From Pseudophaeobacter arcticus DSM 23566 (GTDB lineage Bacteria > Pseudomonadota > Alphaproteobacteria > Rhodobacterales > Rhodobacteraceae): a stretch of DNA of 64,000 nucleotides. The stretch is from assembly GCF_000473205.1 (NCBI RefSeq), contig NZ_AXBF01000006.1, forward strand, positions 1 to 64,000, in the 5' to 3' direction. Each line of letters starts with the position of its first letter. Positions within the stretch are counted from its first letter, which is position 1. Below, piece after piece: positions 15,023-23,878 of this stretch. The position numbers were made by a program, and so were the translations under genes. The notes beneath the pieces are model-generated. The model ran no database searches. It was not told the origin of the DNA and saw only the letters and a program-made list of their open reading frames with translations.

Positions 15023-15814
15023 TTATGATGTGGTCAATGTTGCGGTCTCCTTTCCTGTTTTCTTTGCAGCCTCAGAGCTGGCTTTGAAGCGGTAGCTGTC
15101 GTTTCCGGTTTCCAGAATGTGACAGCGGTGTGTGAGCCTATCGAGGAGCGCAGTGGTCATCTTGGCATCTCCGAAGACCTGCGCCCATTCTGAGAAGCTG
15201 AGGTTGGTGGTTATGATCACGCTGGTGCGCTCATACAATTTGCTGAGCAGATGGAATAGAAGCGCACCTCCAGACGCGCTGAATGGCAAGTAACCGAGCT
15301 CGTCCAAGATAACCAAGTCGACTTTCGTTAGCGTCTCAGCCAGTTTCCCTGCCTTGCCGAGCGCCTTTTCCTGCTCCAATGCATTGACCAATTCTACGGT
15401 CGAGAAGAAGCGTACCTTGCGCCTGTGGTGTTCGATGGCTTGGACGCCGATTGCTGTTGCTGTGTGGCTTTTGCCCGTTCCTGGACCGCCGATCAGCACG
15501 ACATTCTCTGCGCTTTCAACGAACTCGCATCGGTGCAGCTGCCGCACAGTGGCTTCATTGATCTCGCTTGAAGAGAAGTCGAAGCCTGTAAGGTCCTTGT
15601 ATGCAGGGAAGCGCGCCACTTTCGTATGGTAGGCGATTGAACGCACCTCGCGCTCCGCGATCTCAGCTTTGAGCAGTTGTGACAACATCGGGGTTGCGGC
15701 TCCGAACGCCGGCGCACCTTGGGCGACCAGGTCTTCGACCGCGTTTGCCATGCCGTAGAGCTTGAGGCTGCGCAACATGATTACGATGGATGCTCCTGCT
15801 GGGTCATGACGCAT
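15023..15814 (-). CDS. istB: IS21-family helper ATPase IstB, 263 aa
   Basis: IstB is an AAA+ (DnaC-like) ATPase that selects targets and activates the IstA transposase. Walker A is GGPGTGKSH and Walker B is [11 protein letters not shown], followed by the sensor region [13 protein letters not shown] and the family's DRLTHRCHI motif. The length is standard. The gene overlaps the end of istA by 11 bp, the usual coupling in IS21. Confidence 0.95.
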   Translation of the reverse strand: MRHDPAGASIVIMLRSLKLYGMANAVEDLVAQGAPAFGAATPMLSQLLKAEIAEREVRSIAYHTKVARFPAYKDLTGFDFSSSEINEATVRQLHRCEFVESAENVVLIGGPGTGKSHTATAIGVQAIEHHRRKVRFFSTVELVNALEQEKALGKAGKLAETLTKVDLVILDELGYLPFSASGGALLFHLLSKLYERTSVIITTNLSFSEWAQVFGDAKMTTALLDRLTHRCHILETGNDSYRFKASSEAAKKTGKETATLTTS

Positions 15815-17333
15815 GGTGTTTCTCCCCGGCCTGCCTCAGGCCGTCATAGCGATCTACGTTGGCCTCTGGCGTTATTTGCAGGGCCAATGCGTCTGGCGGG
15901 TCGATCTCTGGGTGATCCGTCAATTTGCGGTCGATCAATCGGTGGAGCAGGTTTAGGATGTGCGTCTTGGTGGGAACGCCGGCTTCGAGTGCCAGCTCCA
16001 CTGACCGCAAAACATCCTCTTCATTGTGTTGCAAAACCAACGACAGGACATCGACCATTTCCCGGTCGCCGCCGTCCTTGCGTAGCATGTGATCTTGGAG
16101 TTGGCGGAAGACTGCGGGCATCTCCGTGAAGGGTGCCCCGTTGCGAAGTGCGCCCGGTTTGCGTTGGATAACAGCCAGATAGTGTCGCCAGTCATAGACG
16201 ACCTTGCCGGGCTTGCGATGTGACCGCTCAATAATCCGTACATGCTCACAAATCGTTTGCCCTTCAGCCACGATGACCAGCTTTTTTGGATAAACATGCA
16301 GGCTCACACGGCGGTTCGCAAAGCTGGCAGGCACGCTGTAGCGGTTCCGTTCAAAAGTGATCAGACATGTAGGTGATACACGTTTGCTGTGTTCTATGAA
16401 GCCGTCGAATGCTGGCGGCAGGGCCATCAGCATGGGTCTCTCGGCATCCCACGCGTCGGCGATGGAGCCTGGCAGAGCTTTATGCGGCGTCTCTGTCCAA
16501 AGCGCGATGCAGCGACCTTCGAGCCACTGATTCAGTTCTTCCAGATCGGCAAAGACCGGCATGACCTGCCACATGCGATTGCGTGCATCCTGCACGTTCT
16601 TCTCAACCTGACCCTTCTCCCACCCTGCGGCTGGATTGCAAAACTCAGGCTCAAACACGTAGTGGCTGGCCATCGCTTTGAAGCGTGCGTTGATGTCGCG
16701 CTGCTTACCTTTCCCAACGCGGTCTACGGCCGTCTTCATGTTATCGTAGATGCCACGGCCCGGCACACCACCAAACACGCGGAATGCATGCCAATGGGCG
16801 TCGAATAACATCTCATGGGTTTGCAGCGGATAAGCGCGGACCAAGAAGGCTCGGCTATGTGACAGCTTGATATGAGCGACCTGAAGCTTGACCCGCTCAC
16901 CACCGATATTGCCCCAGTCTTCGCTCCAATCGAATTGAAAGGCTTCCCCTGGCTGGAACACCAAAGGTACAAAAGTGCCCCGCCCTGTCGTCTGTTCAGC
17001 ACGATGCCGATCATCACGCCAGGCTCGTGCAAAAGCCGCCACGCGTTCATAAGATCCGTCATACCCCAACTTCACCAGATCCGCGTGCATCTGCTTCAAG
17101 GTTCGCCGTTCTTTCCGCGACTTGCGTGTTTGGATCAAAAGCCACGCAGACAACCGATCCGCATAGGGGTCCAGTTTGCTTGCACGCTTGGGCCTCTTGA
17201 ATCTTGGCTCTACCGCGCCTTCGCGCAGGTACTTCTTGATCGTATTTCGAGACAAACCCGTCCGACGGGCAATCTCTCTGATTGGCATCTTGTCACGCAA
17301 TGCCCAGCGTCTGATGACACTCAAAAATCCCAT
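15804..17333 (-). CDS. istA: IS21-family transposase IstA, 509 aa
   Basis: IstA is a DDE transposase. The N-terminal helix-turn-helix reads [20 protein letters not shown]. The catalytic core shows the first Asp in [10 protein letters not shown], the second in [15 protein letters not shown] and the Glu in [17 protein letters not shown]-terminal beta-barrel segment ([21 protein letters not shown]) follows. The start MGFLSVIRR at 17333 fits the family; the frame is open to 17393, but that lies inside the terminal repeat. No disruption is seen, so the element may be active. Confidence 0.93.
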   Translation of the reverse strand: MGFLSVIRRWALRDKMPIREIARRTGLSRNTIKKYLREGAVEPRFKRPKRASKLDPYADRLSAWLLIQTRKSRKERRTLKQMHADLVKLGYDGSYERVAAFARAWRDDRHRAEQTTGRGTFVPLVFQPGEAFQFDWSEDWGNIGGERVKLQVAHIKLSHSRAFLVRAYPLQTHEMLFDAHWHAFRVFGGVPGRGIYDNMKTAVDRVGKGKQRDINARFKAMASHYVFEPEFCNPAAGWEKGQVEKNVQDARNRMWQVMPVFADLEELNQWLEGRCIALWTETPHKALPGSIADAWDAERPMLMALPPAFDGFIEHSKRVSPTCLITFERNRYSVPASFANRRVSLHVYPKKLVIVAEGQTICEHVRIIERSHRKPGKVVYDWRHYLAVIQRKPGALRNGAPFTEMPAVFRQLQDHMLRKDGGDREMVDVLSLVLQHNEEDVLRSVELALEAGVPTKTHILNLLHRLIDRKLTDHPEIDPPDALALQITPEANVDRYDGLRQAGEKHHAS

Positions 17334-17418
17334 GTCTATCACTCCCAATCCCCCCAACGAAAACCGTCGGGGCAGTGTGTTCACATGGGTCAATTCTCAG
17401 TGACAATTTATCGGCATA

Positions 17419-17446
17419 CCGGGTCAGTTCTCAGTGACAATCAACA
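17419..17446. repeat. IS21 right terminal inverted repeat (28 bp)
   Basis: The exact inverse of 14951-14978; the element ends TCAACA at 17446. Confidence 0.9.
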
Positions 17447-17615
17447 GTCGTGCCATTTCGGGATCTCCGGCTGCTCACGAGTTGAGAATAGACCAGTCTC
17501 TTATTAATTGAAAGAGAAGGCACCCTCACAGTTGCGTTACGCGCTTGTGCGGGCACCGCTCGGTGTGGCCGGGTTCGGGCGCCGTCCGGTGACAGGCCGG
17601 GGCCGCAATCATCGC

Positions 17616-17909
17616 TCAGCCGCCCAGAATATGGATTTCCATATGGACAAAGCTGTCGTCTCGCAGCGGGATCAGGTCCCGATAGGCTGGCTGATCAAAG
17701 AACCCTCTCGCCGCGGCTTCATCGGTAAACTCCAGAACCAACACCGTGGCCGGAGTGGCCTTGCCCGCCACGCTCGCCGCAACGGGCGCGCGCAGCGTCG
17801 GGACGACGCCTGCGGCCTTCAGCAGGGGCTGGACCGCGTCCGCGTAGCGTCTGGCACCGTCCGCCTTGGCGGGGTCCGGTTTCGAGAGCACGATCACATG
17901 CGTTGTCAT
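17616..17909 (-). CDS. DUF1330-like / dimeric alpha-beta barrel protein, 97 aa
   Basis: This is a small ferredoxin-like fold protein with HVIVLSKPDPAKADGARRYADAVQPLLKAAG, then VLVLEFTDEAAARGFFDQPAYRDLIPLRDD. The last segment (F-x-s/d-x-A-Y..L.P.R) is typical of DUF1330. The family is of unknown function, with some monooxygenase-like members. The start at MTTHVIVL has an AAGGA ribosome site 6 nt upstream. It lies 19 bp downstream of the SMP-30-like gene and is probably in its operon. Confidence 0.78.
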   Translation of the reverse strand: MTTHVIVLSKPDPAKADGARRYADAVQPLLKAAGVVPTLRAPVAASVAGKATPATVLVLEFTDEAAARGFFDQPAYRDLIPLRDDSFVHMEIHILGG

Positions 17910-17928
17910 GGCTAATTCCTTTTTGGGA

Positions 17929-18885
17929 TTATCGAAATTCTGCGGGCAGTTCGATCGCAAGGATGCGGTAGGGATCGGCCGCACCTGCCGTCGGGTCGAA
18001 CAGATGGTCGAGCTGACCTTCGACGACATAGGCCGTCTGGCCGATGACCGTCGCCGTCGTCGGGACGTTCAGATTCTCTGCGATCACCTCGAGCTTCGCC
18101 TGAGCGCCCGAAACGGTGGCGCCCCACAGGGCACCGCGCGCGCCCGCAGACAATCCTCCGCCTTCGACAATCAGAAACCTGCCACCGCCTAGCGCCGTCA
18201 GACCGTCCGCGCCATGGATCTCCGTTGACATCGTCAGATCCGTGATCACCCCGGCCCGCCCCTCTGCGTCCAGCGCGATCCGATGCAACGTGCCGGTGTT
18301 GTAGCGTGCGACGAAAACCGCCCCGTCATCATAGGCAATTCCGTTCAGGTTGAAGCCTTCGCCTACAAAGCGGGCGTCGTCGAGCCAGATGTCCAGCCGA
18401 TCCGCGCCGGGGGCCAGGGCATAGATGCGGGGCACAAAGCTGTCGGTGACCAGGATCGTGCCATCGGGCAAGGCGGCGATGTCGTTGCAGAACATGCCCC
18501 CCTCGGGCAGCGGGTATCGGCCCGCGGGCGCGCCGGTTTGCGTGCCGAAGGCGGTCAGTGCCGGGACAGCGGTTCCCGTCAATGCGCTGACGCCCGGATC
18601 GGACGAACAGGCATAGGCTTGGTCGCCCGCGACATGGACCCCGACGACACTGACAAGGCCATTTGCCCCGGCAGGCGCGAATTCAGAGATGCTCCGCCTG
18701 GCCGAAATCTTGAGGATCCGTCCCTGGGTCAGGCTGCCGACATAGAGGTTGCCCGCGGCGTCATGCGAGATGCCTTCCGGCGCGAATGCGGCATCGGGCA
18801 GGAGAATTTCGGTTTCTGCCATCGCCAAGGCAGGCAAGACAGCGATTACAGCGCCAGCGAGCAGGAGGGGTTTGGGGGAGAACAT
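17929..18885 (-). CDS. Secreted SMP-30/gluconolactonase-like beta-propeller protein, 318 aa
   Basis: A Sec signal peptide (MFSPKPLLLAGAVIAVLPALAMA) is followed by beta-propeller repeats of the SMP-30/gluconolactonase/LRE type: EGISHDAAGNLYVGSLTQGRILKI, NDIAALPDGTILVTDSFVPRIY, FNLNGIAYDDGAVFVARYNTGTLHRI and GADGLTALGGGRFLIVEGG. The Glu and Asn residues at strand ends (PEGIS, FCNDIA, NGIAY, ADGL) are those that hold the divalent metal in this family. A lactonase-like periplasmic hydrolase is likely; the substrate is unknown. An AGGACCTCTGAG ribosome region precedes the ATG. An AraC gene upstream on the same strand is the probable regulator. Confidence 0.8.
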   Translation of the reverse strand: MFSPKPLLLAGAVIAVLPALAMAETEILLPDAAFAPEGISHDAAGNLYVGSLTQGRILKISARRSISEFAPAGANGLVSVVGVHVAGDQAYACSSDPGVSALTGTAVPALTAFGTQTGAPAGRYPLPEGGMFCNDIAALPDGTILVTDSFVPRIYALAPGADRLDIWLDDARFVGEGFNLNGIAYDDGAVFVARYNTGTLHRIALDAEGRAGVITDLTMSTEIHGADGLTALGGGRFLIVEGGGLSAGARGALWGATVSGAQAKLEVIAENLNVPTTATVIGQTAYVVEGQLDHLFDPTAGAADPYRILAIELPAEFR

Positions 18886-18977
18886 CTCAGAGGTCCTTTC
18901 CAGAGTTGCTGGACAAGACTTGGGCTATATACGGGGGGCTTTCGCGCTGCGGATGGTCAAGGGCGCGCCGCAAACGG

Positions 18978-19880
18978 TCAATTGCGCGCGCGCTGCGGGT
19001 TCAGGGTCACAAGTTCGCCCATCGGCCGCCCTTGCGTCGCACGCAACTCGGTCGGACTCATGGAGAAACGCAGGCGGAACCGTTCGGCAAAGCGCGATTG
19101 CGATTGGTAACCGCACTCAAAAGCGATCTGTCCGATCGGCATGTCAGAGGAGATGACCCGCTCTACCCCTTGATTGAGCCGCGTATCCTCCAGCAGATCA
19201 CGAAAGCCGGTGTTCTCGGACTGCAGTCGGCGGCGAAGGGTCCGCTCGCTCACCGCAAGGATCCGGGTCAGATCCTTCATGGACCAATCGTACGACAGAT
19301 CGGTCCTGAAGTGTTGGGTGATCCGCTCTGACAGAGTTTCCCCGCCAGAGATCAGAAGGTTTCCGGCCAGACCCTGCCGCGCAAGGATCAGGAGGATCTC
19401 GACGAGCCGGTGGCGGGTCTGGGTCAGGTCTGAGGGATAGGTCTGGTCATGTGTGATCCAGTCCGCGACGATGGCGAAAAGCTCTTCTGACCCGGCGGCC
19501 TTCCACTTCGGTGTCAGATCCCAGTCCTTCTGCCCATCGGAATAGACCTTGCCGAACAGGTCCATGGTTTGCCGGTCAAAGACCAGCGATGCGCCCAGAA
19601 ACCGGCTTTGCCCACGGTCTGGAATGTTCTCGACATCACATCGCACGCCCTTGGGGAGCATCAGAACCTGCCCGGGATGTGCAACATAGGTCTGCCGATC
19701 CGCGACGACCCTCTTGAGCCCAATGATCGGGAACATCAGCATCGGGGCGGAGATATCCATCCTGGTAATGGTCTGCGCCTGTTGGCAGCCATTGATCCAG
19801 ACCCCCCGCGCTGTCTGACCGGACAGAAAGGCGGTGGTGATCGATCTCTCTAGCCGTGACAGGAGGGGCTGTTTGTTCAT
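18978..19880 (-). CDS. AraC-family transcriptional regulator, 300 aa
   Basis: The N-terminal half is an Arabinose-binding-like domain (AraC_N type: TRMDISAPMLMFPIIGLKRVV, then GQVLMLPKGVRCDVENI). The C-terminal ~100 residues carry two HTH motifs (WSMKDLTRILAVSERTLRRRLQ and IGQIAFECGYQSQSRFAERFR, then FSMSPTELRATQG). It resembles AraC proteins that regulate neighbouring oxidoreductases. It lies upstream of the SMP-30/DUF1330 genes on the same strand, with a 92-bp gap. Confidence 0.88.
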   Translation of the reverse strand: MNKQPLLSRLERSITTAFLSGQTARGVWINGCQQAQTITRMDISAPMLMFPIIGLKRVVADRQTYVAHPGQVLMLPKGVRCDVENIPDRGQSRFLGASLVFDRQTMDLFGKVYSDGQKDWDLTPKWKAAGSEELFAIVADWITHDQTYPSDLTQTRHRLVEILLILARQGLAGNLLISGGETLSERITQHFRTDLSYDWSMKDLTRILAVSERTLRRRLQSENTGFRDLLEDTRLNQGVERVISSDMPIGQIAFECGYQSQSRFAERFRLRFSMSPTELRATQGRPMGELVTLNPQRARN

Positions 19881-20103
19881 CTCCGGGCGTCCTTGTCTGT
19901 GCGACAGTCCTCTGTATCAGCTCAACGCGCAATCCGGGATCAAAACTTGCCCTTGGCCGTCTGAGGCGCAGAATTGGCCGAATGCGGGCAGGCGCGGTGC
20001 CCCTCCCCCGCGCGCGCCAAGCCGCCGCGCAGCCTTGGAGGAGGCACGCCGCCAGCGTTCGAGCAATCAGACCGACTGGCGTGGAAGCCGTCCCTTGGCG
20101 GCG

Positions 20104-20916
20104 TTACTTCATCGCCTCCAGGATCAGATCGCCGACATTGGTCGGAAAATCCGGGTTCGAGCGAATGAGCGCGGCCGCCCTGCGCCCCTCTTCCAATGTC
20201 CTGATCCGCCGCCGCAGGTCGCGGATGTCGCAGGCCGGCGAGGTCAGCGGGAACGCCGGAGCGCCCAAGGTGATCCGGCCGCTCGCCCGTGCCGCCGTCA
20301 GGCGTTTCTCACATCTGCAGGCCGCGGTTTGCGCCACTATCCCGCAATGGGTCTTGACGAAGCGCGTGACCTCCTGCCGGGCTCGGCTCAGCCTTTGCCG
20401 ATAGGCTGTGGCGGAAATCTCGAGCGCCTCCGCCGCCTCGCTGTCGGACATCTCGAAAATGTCGCCCAAGACATAGGCGATGCGCAGGCTGCGACTGAGG
20501 CAGGTCAGCATCGCCAGCGTGCAGCCAACCTTGATCTCCTCAATCGCGATAGCCGTGATCGCGCTTTCGGCTTGATCGCCCTCGGCGTCGACCAATCCAT
20601 GTTCCAGATCGTCAGCAAAATCCTTGAAACTCATCCGCATCGCCTCCACTCGGCTGCGCTTGCGCATCCCGACAAGGTGCCGCGTGGCGACCTTCAGCGC
20701 CCAGCCCCCGGCGGCCCGGTCGTCGCGGACCGTTCCGAGATGGGTGATGATCTGGATCAGGATTTCCTGCGTGGCGTCCTCGGCATCTGCAGGATGCGCC
20801 AGCATCCGCAGCGCGAGCCTTAAGACCGGGCCCTGGAGGGACTTCACCACGGATGCCAGCGCCGCGCGGTCCCCTTGCCGCGCGGCGCTCACCTGGTCCG
20901 GGTCCAGATGGATCAT
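20104..20916 (-). CDS. ECF-type RNA polymerase sigma factor with C-terminal extension, 270 aa
   Basis: Sigma region 2 is clear (LRMLAHPADAEDATQEILIQI, then GGWALKVATRHLVGM), as is region 4 (LSRSLRIAYVLGDIFEMSDSEAAEALEI, then SATAYRQRLSRAR). After region 4 comes an extension of about 85 residues with a cysteine cluster (CGIVAQTAACRCEKR) and a coiled, basic helix (IRDLRRRIRTLEEGRRAAAL). ECF factors with such a Cys-rich tail occur without a separate anti-sigma factor, and none is seen here. The gene starts within the ATGA overlap with the SRPBCC gene upstream, so the two form an operon. Confidence 0.87.
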   Translation of the reverse strand: MIHLDPDQVSAARQGDRAALASVVKSLQGPVLRLALRMLAHPADAEDATQEILIQIITHLGTVRDDRAAGGWALKVATRHLVGMRKRSRVEAMRMSFKDFADDLEHGLVDAEGDQAESAITAIAIEEIKVGCTLAMLTCLSRSLRIAYVLGDIFEMSDSEAAEALEISATAYRQRLSRARQEVTRFVKTHCGIVAQTAACRCEKRLTAARASGRITLGAPAFPLTSPACDIRDLRRRIRTLEEGRRAAALIRSNPDFPTNVGDLILEAMK

Positions 20917-21314
20917 ACTTCGAGCCGCTTGCGCAGCGACACCAACTCGGTCGCGAGTGTCTTTTTCTGCTCCTCCAAAGCGCCTTCCAGCGCCTCGAGC
21001 GGCACCGGCGGAGCCATCAGAACGAAGGAATAGATCGCGCTATCTCCCGTATCCTCGGTCACCCGGGAATAGGCCGCGCCGATCGAGCCATCCGGGAAGG
21101 TCATGATCCAGTCGATCGTGCCATGCTCGGCAGAAGCGCGAGTTTCCAACTGGATTGGAACCGAACCGTTCGGGGTCACCAGTTCGGCGCGCTCCGTGTC
21201 TGCGGATTTGAACGCGTTGGTCCATTCGGGCAGGTTCGCCGGGTTCGCGATATAGGCGAACACCTCCGCGCGGGGTCTTGCGATGCTGATGGATTGCACG
21301 TCATGGGTTTTCAT
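20913..21314 (-). CDS. SRPBCC-family (START-like/polyketide cyclase) protein, 133 aa
   Basis: This is a single SRPBCC domain with the usual N-terminal strand SISIARPRAEVFAYIANPANLPEWTNAF and C-terminal helix (EALEGALEEQKKTLATELVSLRKRLE). These proteins bind hydrophobic ligands. The start at MKTHDVQS has a GAGGACGCAAG ribosome site. Its stop overlaps the start of the ECF sigma gene (ATGA at 20913-20916), so it could act as a ligand sensor for that sigma factor; this is an inference from the coupling only. Confidence 0.82.
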   Translation of the reverse strand: MKTHDVQSISIARPRAEVFAYIANPANLPEWTNAFKSADTERAELVTPNGSVPIQLETRASAEHGTIDWIMTFPDGSIGAAYSRVTEDTGDSAIYSFVLMAPPVPLEALEGALEEQKKTLATELVSLRKRLEV

Positions 21315-21433
21315 CTTGCGTCCTCGCTGATTTGCGCCGGGCCAGTCCCAACCGCATGTCAAGAAAGAGGCGGGGGCAAGCGAGTCTGTGACAAAGAAAG
21401 TCCGGTAATCTTGCGGCGGGGCCTGCGCGCCGG

Positions 21434-22063
21434 TCAACGCCTGCGATGGGCGGCCGCCTTGGCCCGGTTGCCGCAGACCTCCATCGAGCACCAGCGACGC
21501 TTGTGGTTCTTGCTAATGTCGAGGAAGTAAAGCGTGCAGCTTGGCCCCTCGCAATTCCGCACATAGTGGAAATCCGCCTCGGCGATCAGGCGCGCAGCGG
21601 CTGCGGCGATCCTGACGATCAGATCGCGCGGGGCGGTCAGCGGGTGCCTGTCGGTCAGGATAAAGGGGCGCGCACGGTCGCCGCCGGGCTCTGCGGCGGG
21701 GGCGGGGGCGATCTGCAAGAACCGCGCGCCGCGCGCGAGGATCTCGTTGATCTCGGCAATCACGGGGTGGCGCGCATCGCTTAACCCGCTATCGCTGGCC
21801 TGTGCGACGAAGGGCCGGAGCCGTTCGCGGAAGGCCACGATCTGCTGCCGGGCCTGTTCCAGTGCAGGCGCGGCGGCCGCCGCGCGGAACGGGGCCAGCT
21901 CCACCTCCGAGGCAAGCCTCGCCGCGACAAGCCAGTCCAACAGATCGGGGCCGGTCTCCAGCCAGTCGTAGCGCACGGAGCGCGGCATCGCGACACTGTT
22001 CAGGAAATCGAGCGCCGGGCTCTCGCCGATGAAGAACGGCGCCGGTCTTGTGCCTTCGGTCAT
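21434..22063 (-). CDS. CGNR zinc-finger / ABATE-domain transcriptional regulator, 209 aa
   Basis: The N-terminal ABATE domain begins FIGESPALDFLNSVA and contains DLLDWLVAARL. The C-terminal zf-CGNR is complete: RNCEGPSCTLYFLDISKNHKRRWCSMEVCGNRAKAAAH in outline, with four cysteines for zinc and the CGNR signature. Members are putative stress-responsive regulators. It is divergent from the alpha/beta-hydrolase/azoreductase operon and probably regulates it. The 170-bp gap between them is AT-rich and contains TATAAAAT near 22166. Confidence 0.88.
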   Translation of the reverse strand: MTEGTRPAPFFIGESPALDFLNSVAMPRSVRYDWLETGPDLLDWLVAARLASEVELAPFRAAAAAPALEQARQQIVAFRERLRPFVAQASDSGLSDARHPVIAEINEILARGARFLQIAPAPAAEPGGDRARPFILTDRHPLTAPRDLIVRIAAAAARLIAEADFHYVRNCEGPSCTLYFLDISKNHKRRWCSMEVCGNRAKAAAHRRR

Positions 22064-22236
22064 CTGCTCCTCCGTCTGCGAGGCAAGGCTGCGATTCGCC
22101 TTGATAACCGGTTTCAGCGCATTTCACCAGTTACGACTCCGTGCGCCCCATCACAATAAAGTAACTGTATAAAATTATTTTTGACGGTTACCAAAGGATC
22201 ACCGAACCAGCCTTGAACCTCAATCAACGGTGTAAC

Positions 22237-23184
22237 ATGACCCGATCTTCCTCGAGCCGCTTCTCCATTGCGGCAGCCCTTGCGCTGCCCCTCTTCGCCT
22301 CTGCCGCCGTCGCGGGCGACCCCGCTTCCTGGCCTGTGAGCTACCGCAGCGCGGACGTTGGCGGCCTCTCGATCGCCTACCGCGAGGCCGGACCGCCGGA
22401 TGCGCCCGTCATGCTGTTGCTGCATGGCTTCCCCGCATCGTCGCATATGTTTCGCGACCTGATCCCGGAAATCGCGGGCAGCTATCACGTCATTGCCCCC
22501 GACTACCCCGGCTTCGGCCAGTCTTCGGCGCCGGCGGCAGAGCACTATGATTATGACTTCGCCACCCTGGCCGAGACCATGAACGCCTTTACCGAGGCTC
22601 TCGGGCTCGAGGACTACACGCTCTATATGCAGGACTACGGCGGTCCGGTGGGCATGCGGCTTGCTGTCTCTCATCCGGATCGCATCGCGGGCCTTGTGTT
22701 CCAGAACGCCACCGTGCATGCCGAAGGCTGGTCCTCGGAGGTGGTGGCGCAGCTCTCCCCGTACTGGAGCGAGCGCACGCCCGAAACCGAGGCGCCGGTC
22801 CGCGCGTTCCTCGCGCCCGAGACGACGCGCTGGCAATACGAGCAGGGCAGCACAAGACGCGACAGGTTGAGCCCCGATGCCTGGGTCGTCGATCAGGCCG
22901 GGTTGGACCGCCCGGGCAACGATGCCATCCAGCTTGAGTATCTGTGGAACTATCGTGACAACGTCGCCGCCTACCCCGCCTGGCAGGCCTATCTGGCCAG
23001 CGCGCAACCGCGCACGCTGATCGTCTGGGGCACGAATGACCCGTTCTTCACCATGGATGCCGTGACCGGCCTGCAAAAGCTGCTGCCCAATGCCGAGACG
23101 CGGCTTCTCGACGCCGGCCATTTCGCTCTGGAAACCCACGCCCCGGAGATCGGCGCCGCGATCCGCGACACCTTCACCCAGTGA
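22237..23184 (+). CDS. Exported alpha/beta hydrolase, haloalkane-dehalogenase-like, 315 aa
   Basis: A signal peptide (FSIAAALALPLFASAAVAG) precedes an alpha/beta-hydrolase domain. The oxyanion region is LLLHGFPASSHMF. The nucleophile elbow is MQDYGGPVG with Asp133 instead of Ser, as in haloalkane dehalogenases and epoxide hydrolases. The catalytic His lies near the C-terminus in DAGHFALE. The substrate cannot be named. The ATG at 22237 was chosen as the first Met before the signal; a TTG eight codons upstream is an alternative. The azoreductase gene follows after 26 bp, and a CGNR regulator is divergent. Confidence 0.82.
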   Translation: MTRSSSSRFSIAAALALPLFASAAVAGDPASWPVSYRSADVGGLSIAYREAGPPDAPVMLLLHGFPASSHMFRDLIPEIAGSYHVIAPDYPGFGQSSAPAAEHYDYDFATLAETMNAFTEALGLEDYTLYMQDYGGPVGMRLAVSHPDRIAGLVFQNATVHAEGWSSEVVAQLSPYWSERTPETEAPVRAFLAPETTRWQYEQGSTRRDRLSPDAWVVDQAGLDRPGNDAIQLEYLWNYRDNVAAYPAWQAYLASAQPRTLIVWGTNDPFFTMDAVTGLQKLLPNAETRLLDAGHFALETHAPEIGAAIRDTFTQ

Positions 23185-23210
23185 TTACCCCAACCCAAAG
23201 GACCAAGCCA

Positions 23211-23840
23211 ATGACCAAGATTCTCTATATTGCGGCTTCGCCGCGCGGTGCGATGTCGCAATCCGGCAAGCTGGCCGAGGCCTATCTTGCGGCGCGGCAG
23301 GCGGCGCAGCCGGAGATCCGCATCGACCGGCTCGATCTGTGGCGCGCCGATCTGCCCGAATTCGACGGCGACAAGGCGGCGGCAAAGATGACCTTCTTCG
23401 GCGTGGGCGATATGGACGCGCCGCGCCAAAGCGCCTGGGACCAGGTGGTCACCGTCACGAACCGGTTTATCGAGGCGGATGAATATGTGCTCTCGGTGCC
23501 GATGTGGAACGGCGGCATCCCCTACAAGCTCAAGCAATATATCGACATCATCACCCAGCCCGGCCTGCTCTTCGGCTTCGATCCCGAGGCCGGTTACAGC
23601 GGCTTGCTGCGCGGCAAGTCGGCGCGGGTGTTCTATACCTCCGGGGTCTATGCGCCGGGGGCACACGCCAAATACGGCACCGATCACCATTCGACCTATT
23701 TGGACTGGTGGCTCGATTTCATCGGGGTGGCCAAGATCGAAACCGTGCGGTTCCAGCCCTCGCTGCTGACGGCAGACCCGACCGGGGACCAGATGAAGGC
23801 GCTCGATCGCGCACGGGATCTGCATCTGCGTCAGGCGTGA
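23211..23840 (+). CDS. azoR: FMN-dependent NADH-azoreductase / quinone reductase (AzoR-like), 209 aa
   Basis: The flavodoxin-like fold protein has an FMN phosphate loop at the N-terminus (IAASPRGAMSQSGKLAEAYL) and the AzoR signature PMWNGGIPYKLKQYIDIITQ. AzoR enzymes reduce azo bonds and quinones with NADH, protecting against thiol and quinone stress. The start MTKILYIA has an AAAGGA site. It is co-transcribed with the haloalkane-dehalogenase-like hydrolase and followed by a strong hairpin. The assignment to family is firm; the physiological substrate is not known. Confidence 0.9.
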   Translation: MTKILYIAASPRGAMSQSGKLAEAYLAARQAAQPEIRIDRLDLWRADLPEFDGDKAAAKMTFFGVGDMDAPRQSAWDQVVTVTNRFIEADEYVLSVPMWNGGIPYKLKQYIDIITQPGLLFGFDPEAGYSGLLRGKSARVFYTSGVYAPGAHAKYGTDHHSTYLDWWLDFIGVAKIETVRFQPSLLTADPTGDQMKALDRARDLHLRQA

Positions 23841-23854
23841 TCGCAAAAGAATGG

Positions 23855-23878
23855 CCCCGGCGCATCTTTGCGCCGGGG
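23855..23878 (+). terminator. Terminator-like hairpin after azoR
   Basis: Ten-base-pair perfect arms CCCCGGCGCA and TGCGCCGGGG surround a TCTT loop, 14 bp after the stop. No T-tract follows. Confidence 0.6.

Larger units (their letters stand above)
14951..17446 (-). mobile_element. IS21-family insertion sequence, complete, about 2.5 kb
   Basis: The element carries istA and istB on the minus strand. The ends are 28-bp perfect inverted repeats, 14951-14978 (beginning TGTTGATTGTCACTGAG) and 17419-17446. Subterminal copies of the same block are present: ...CACCGAGATTTGACCC near 14985-15000 and GGGTCAATTCTCAGTGACA at 17391-17409, the multiple terminal repeats typical of IS21. The flanks (CCCTTA left, GTCGTG right) do not match, so no target duplication is visible. 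This suggests a later rearrangement at one side. Confidence 0.9.
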
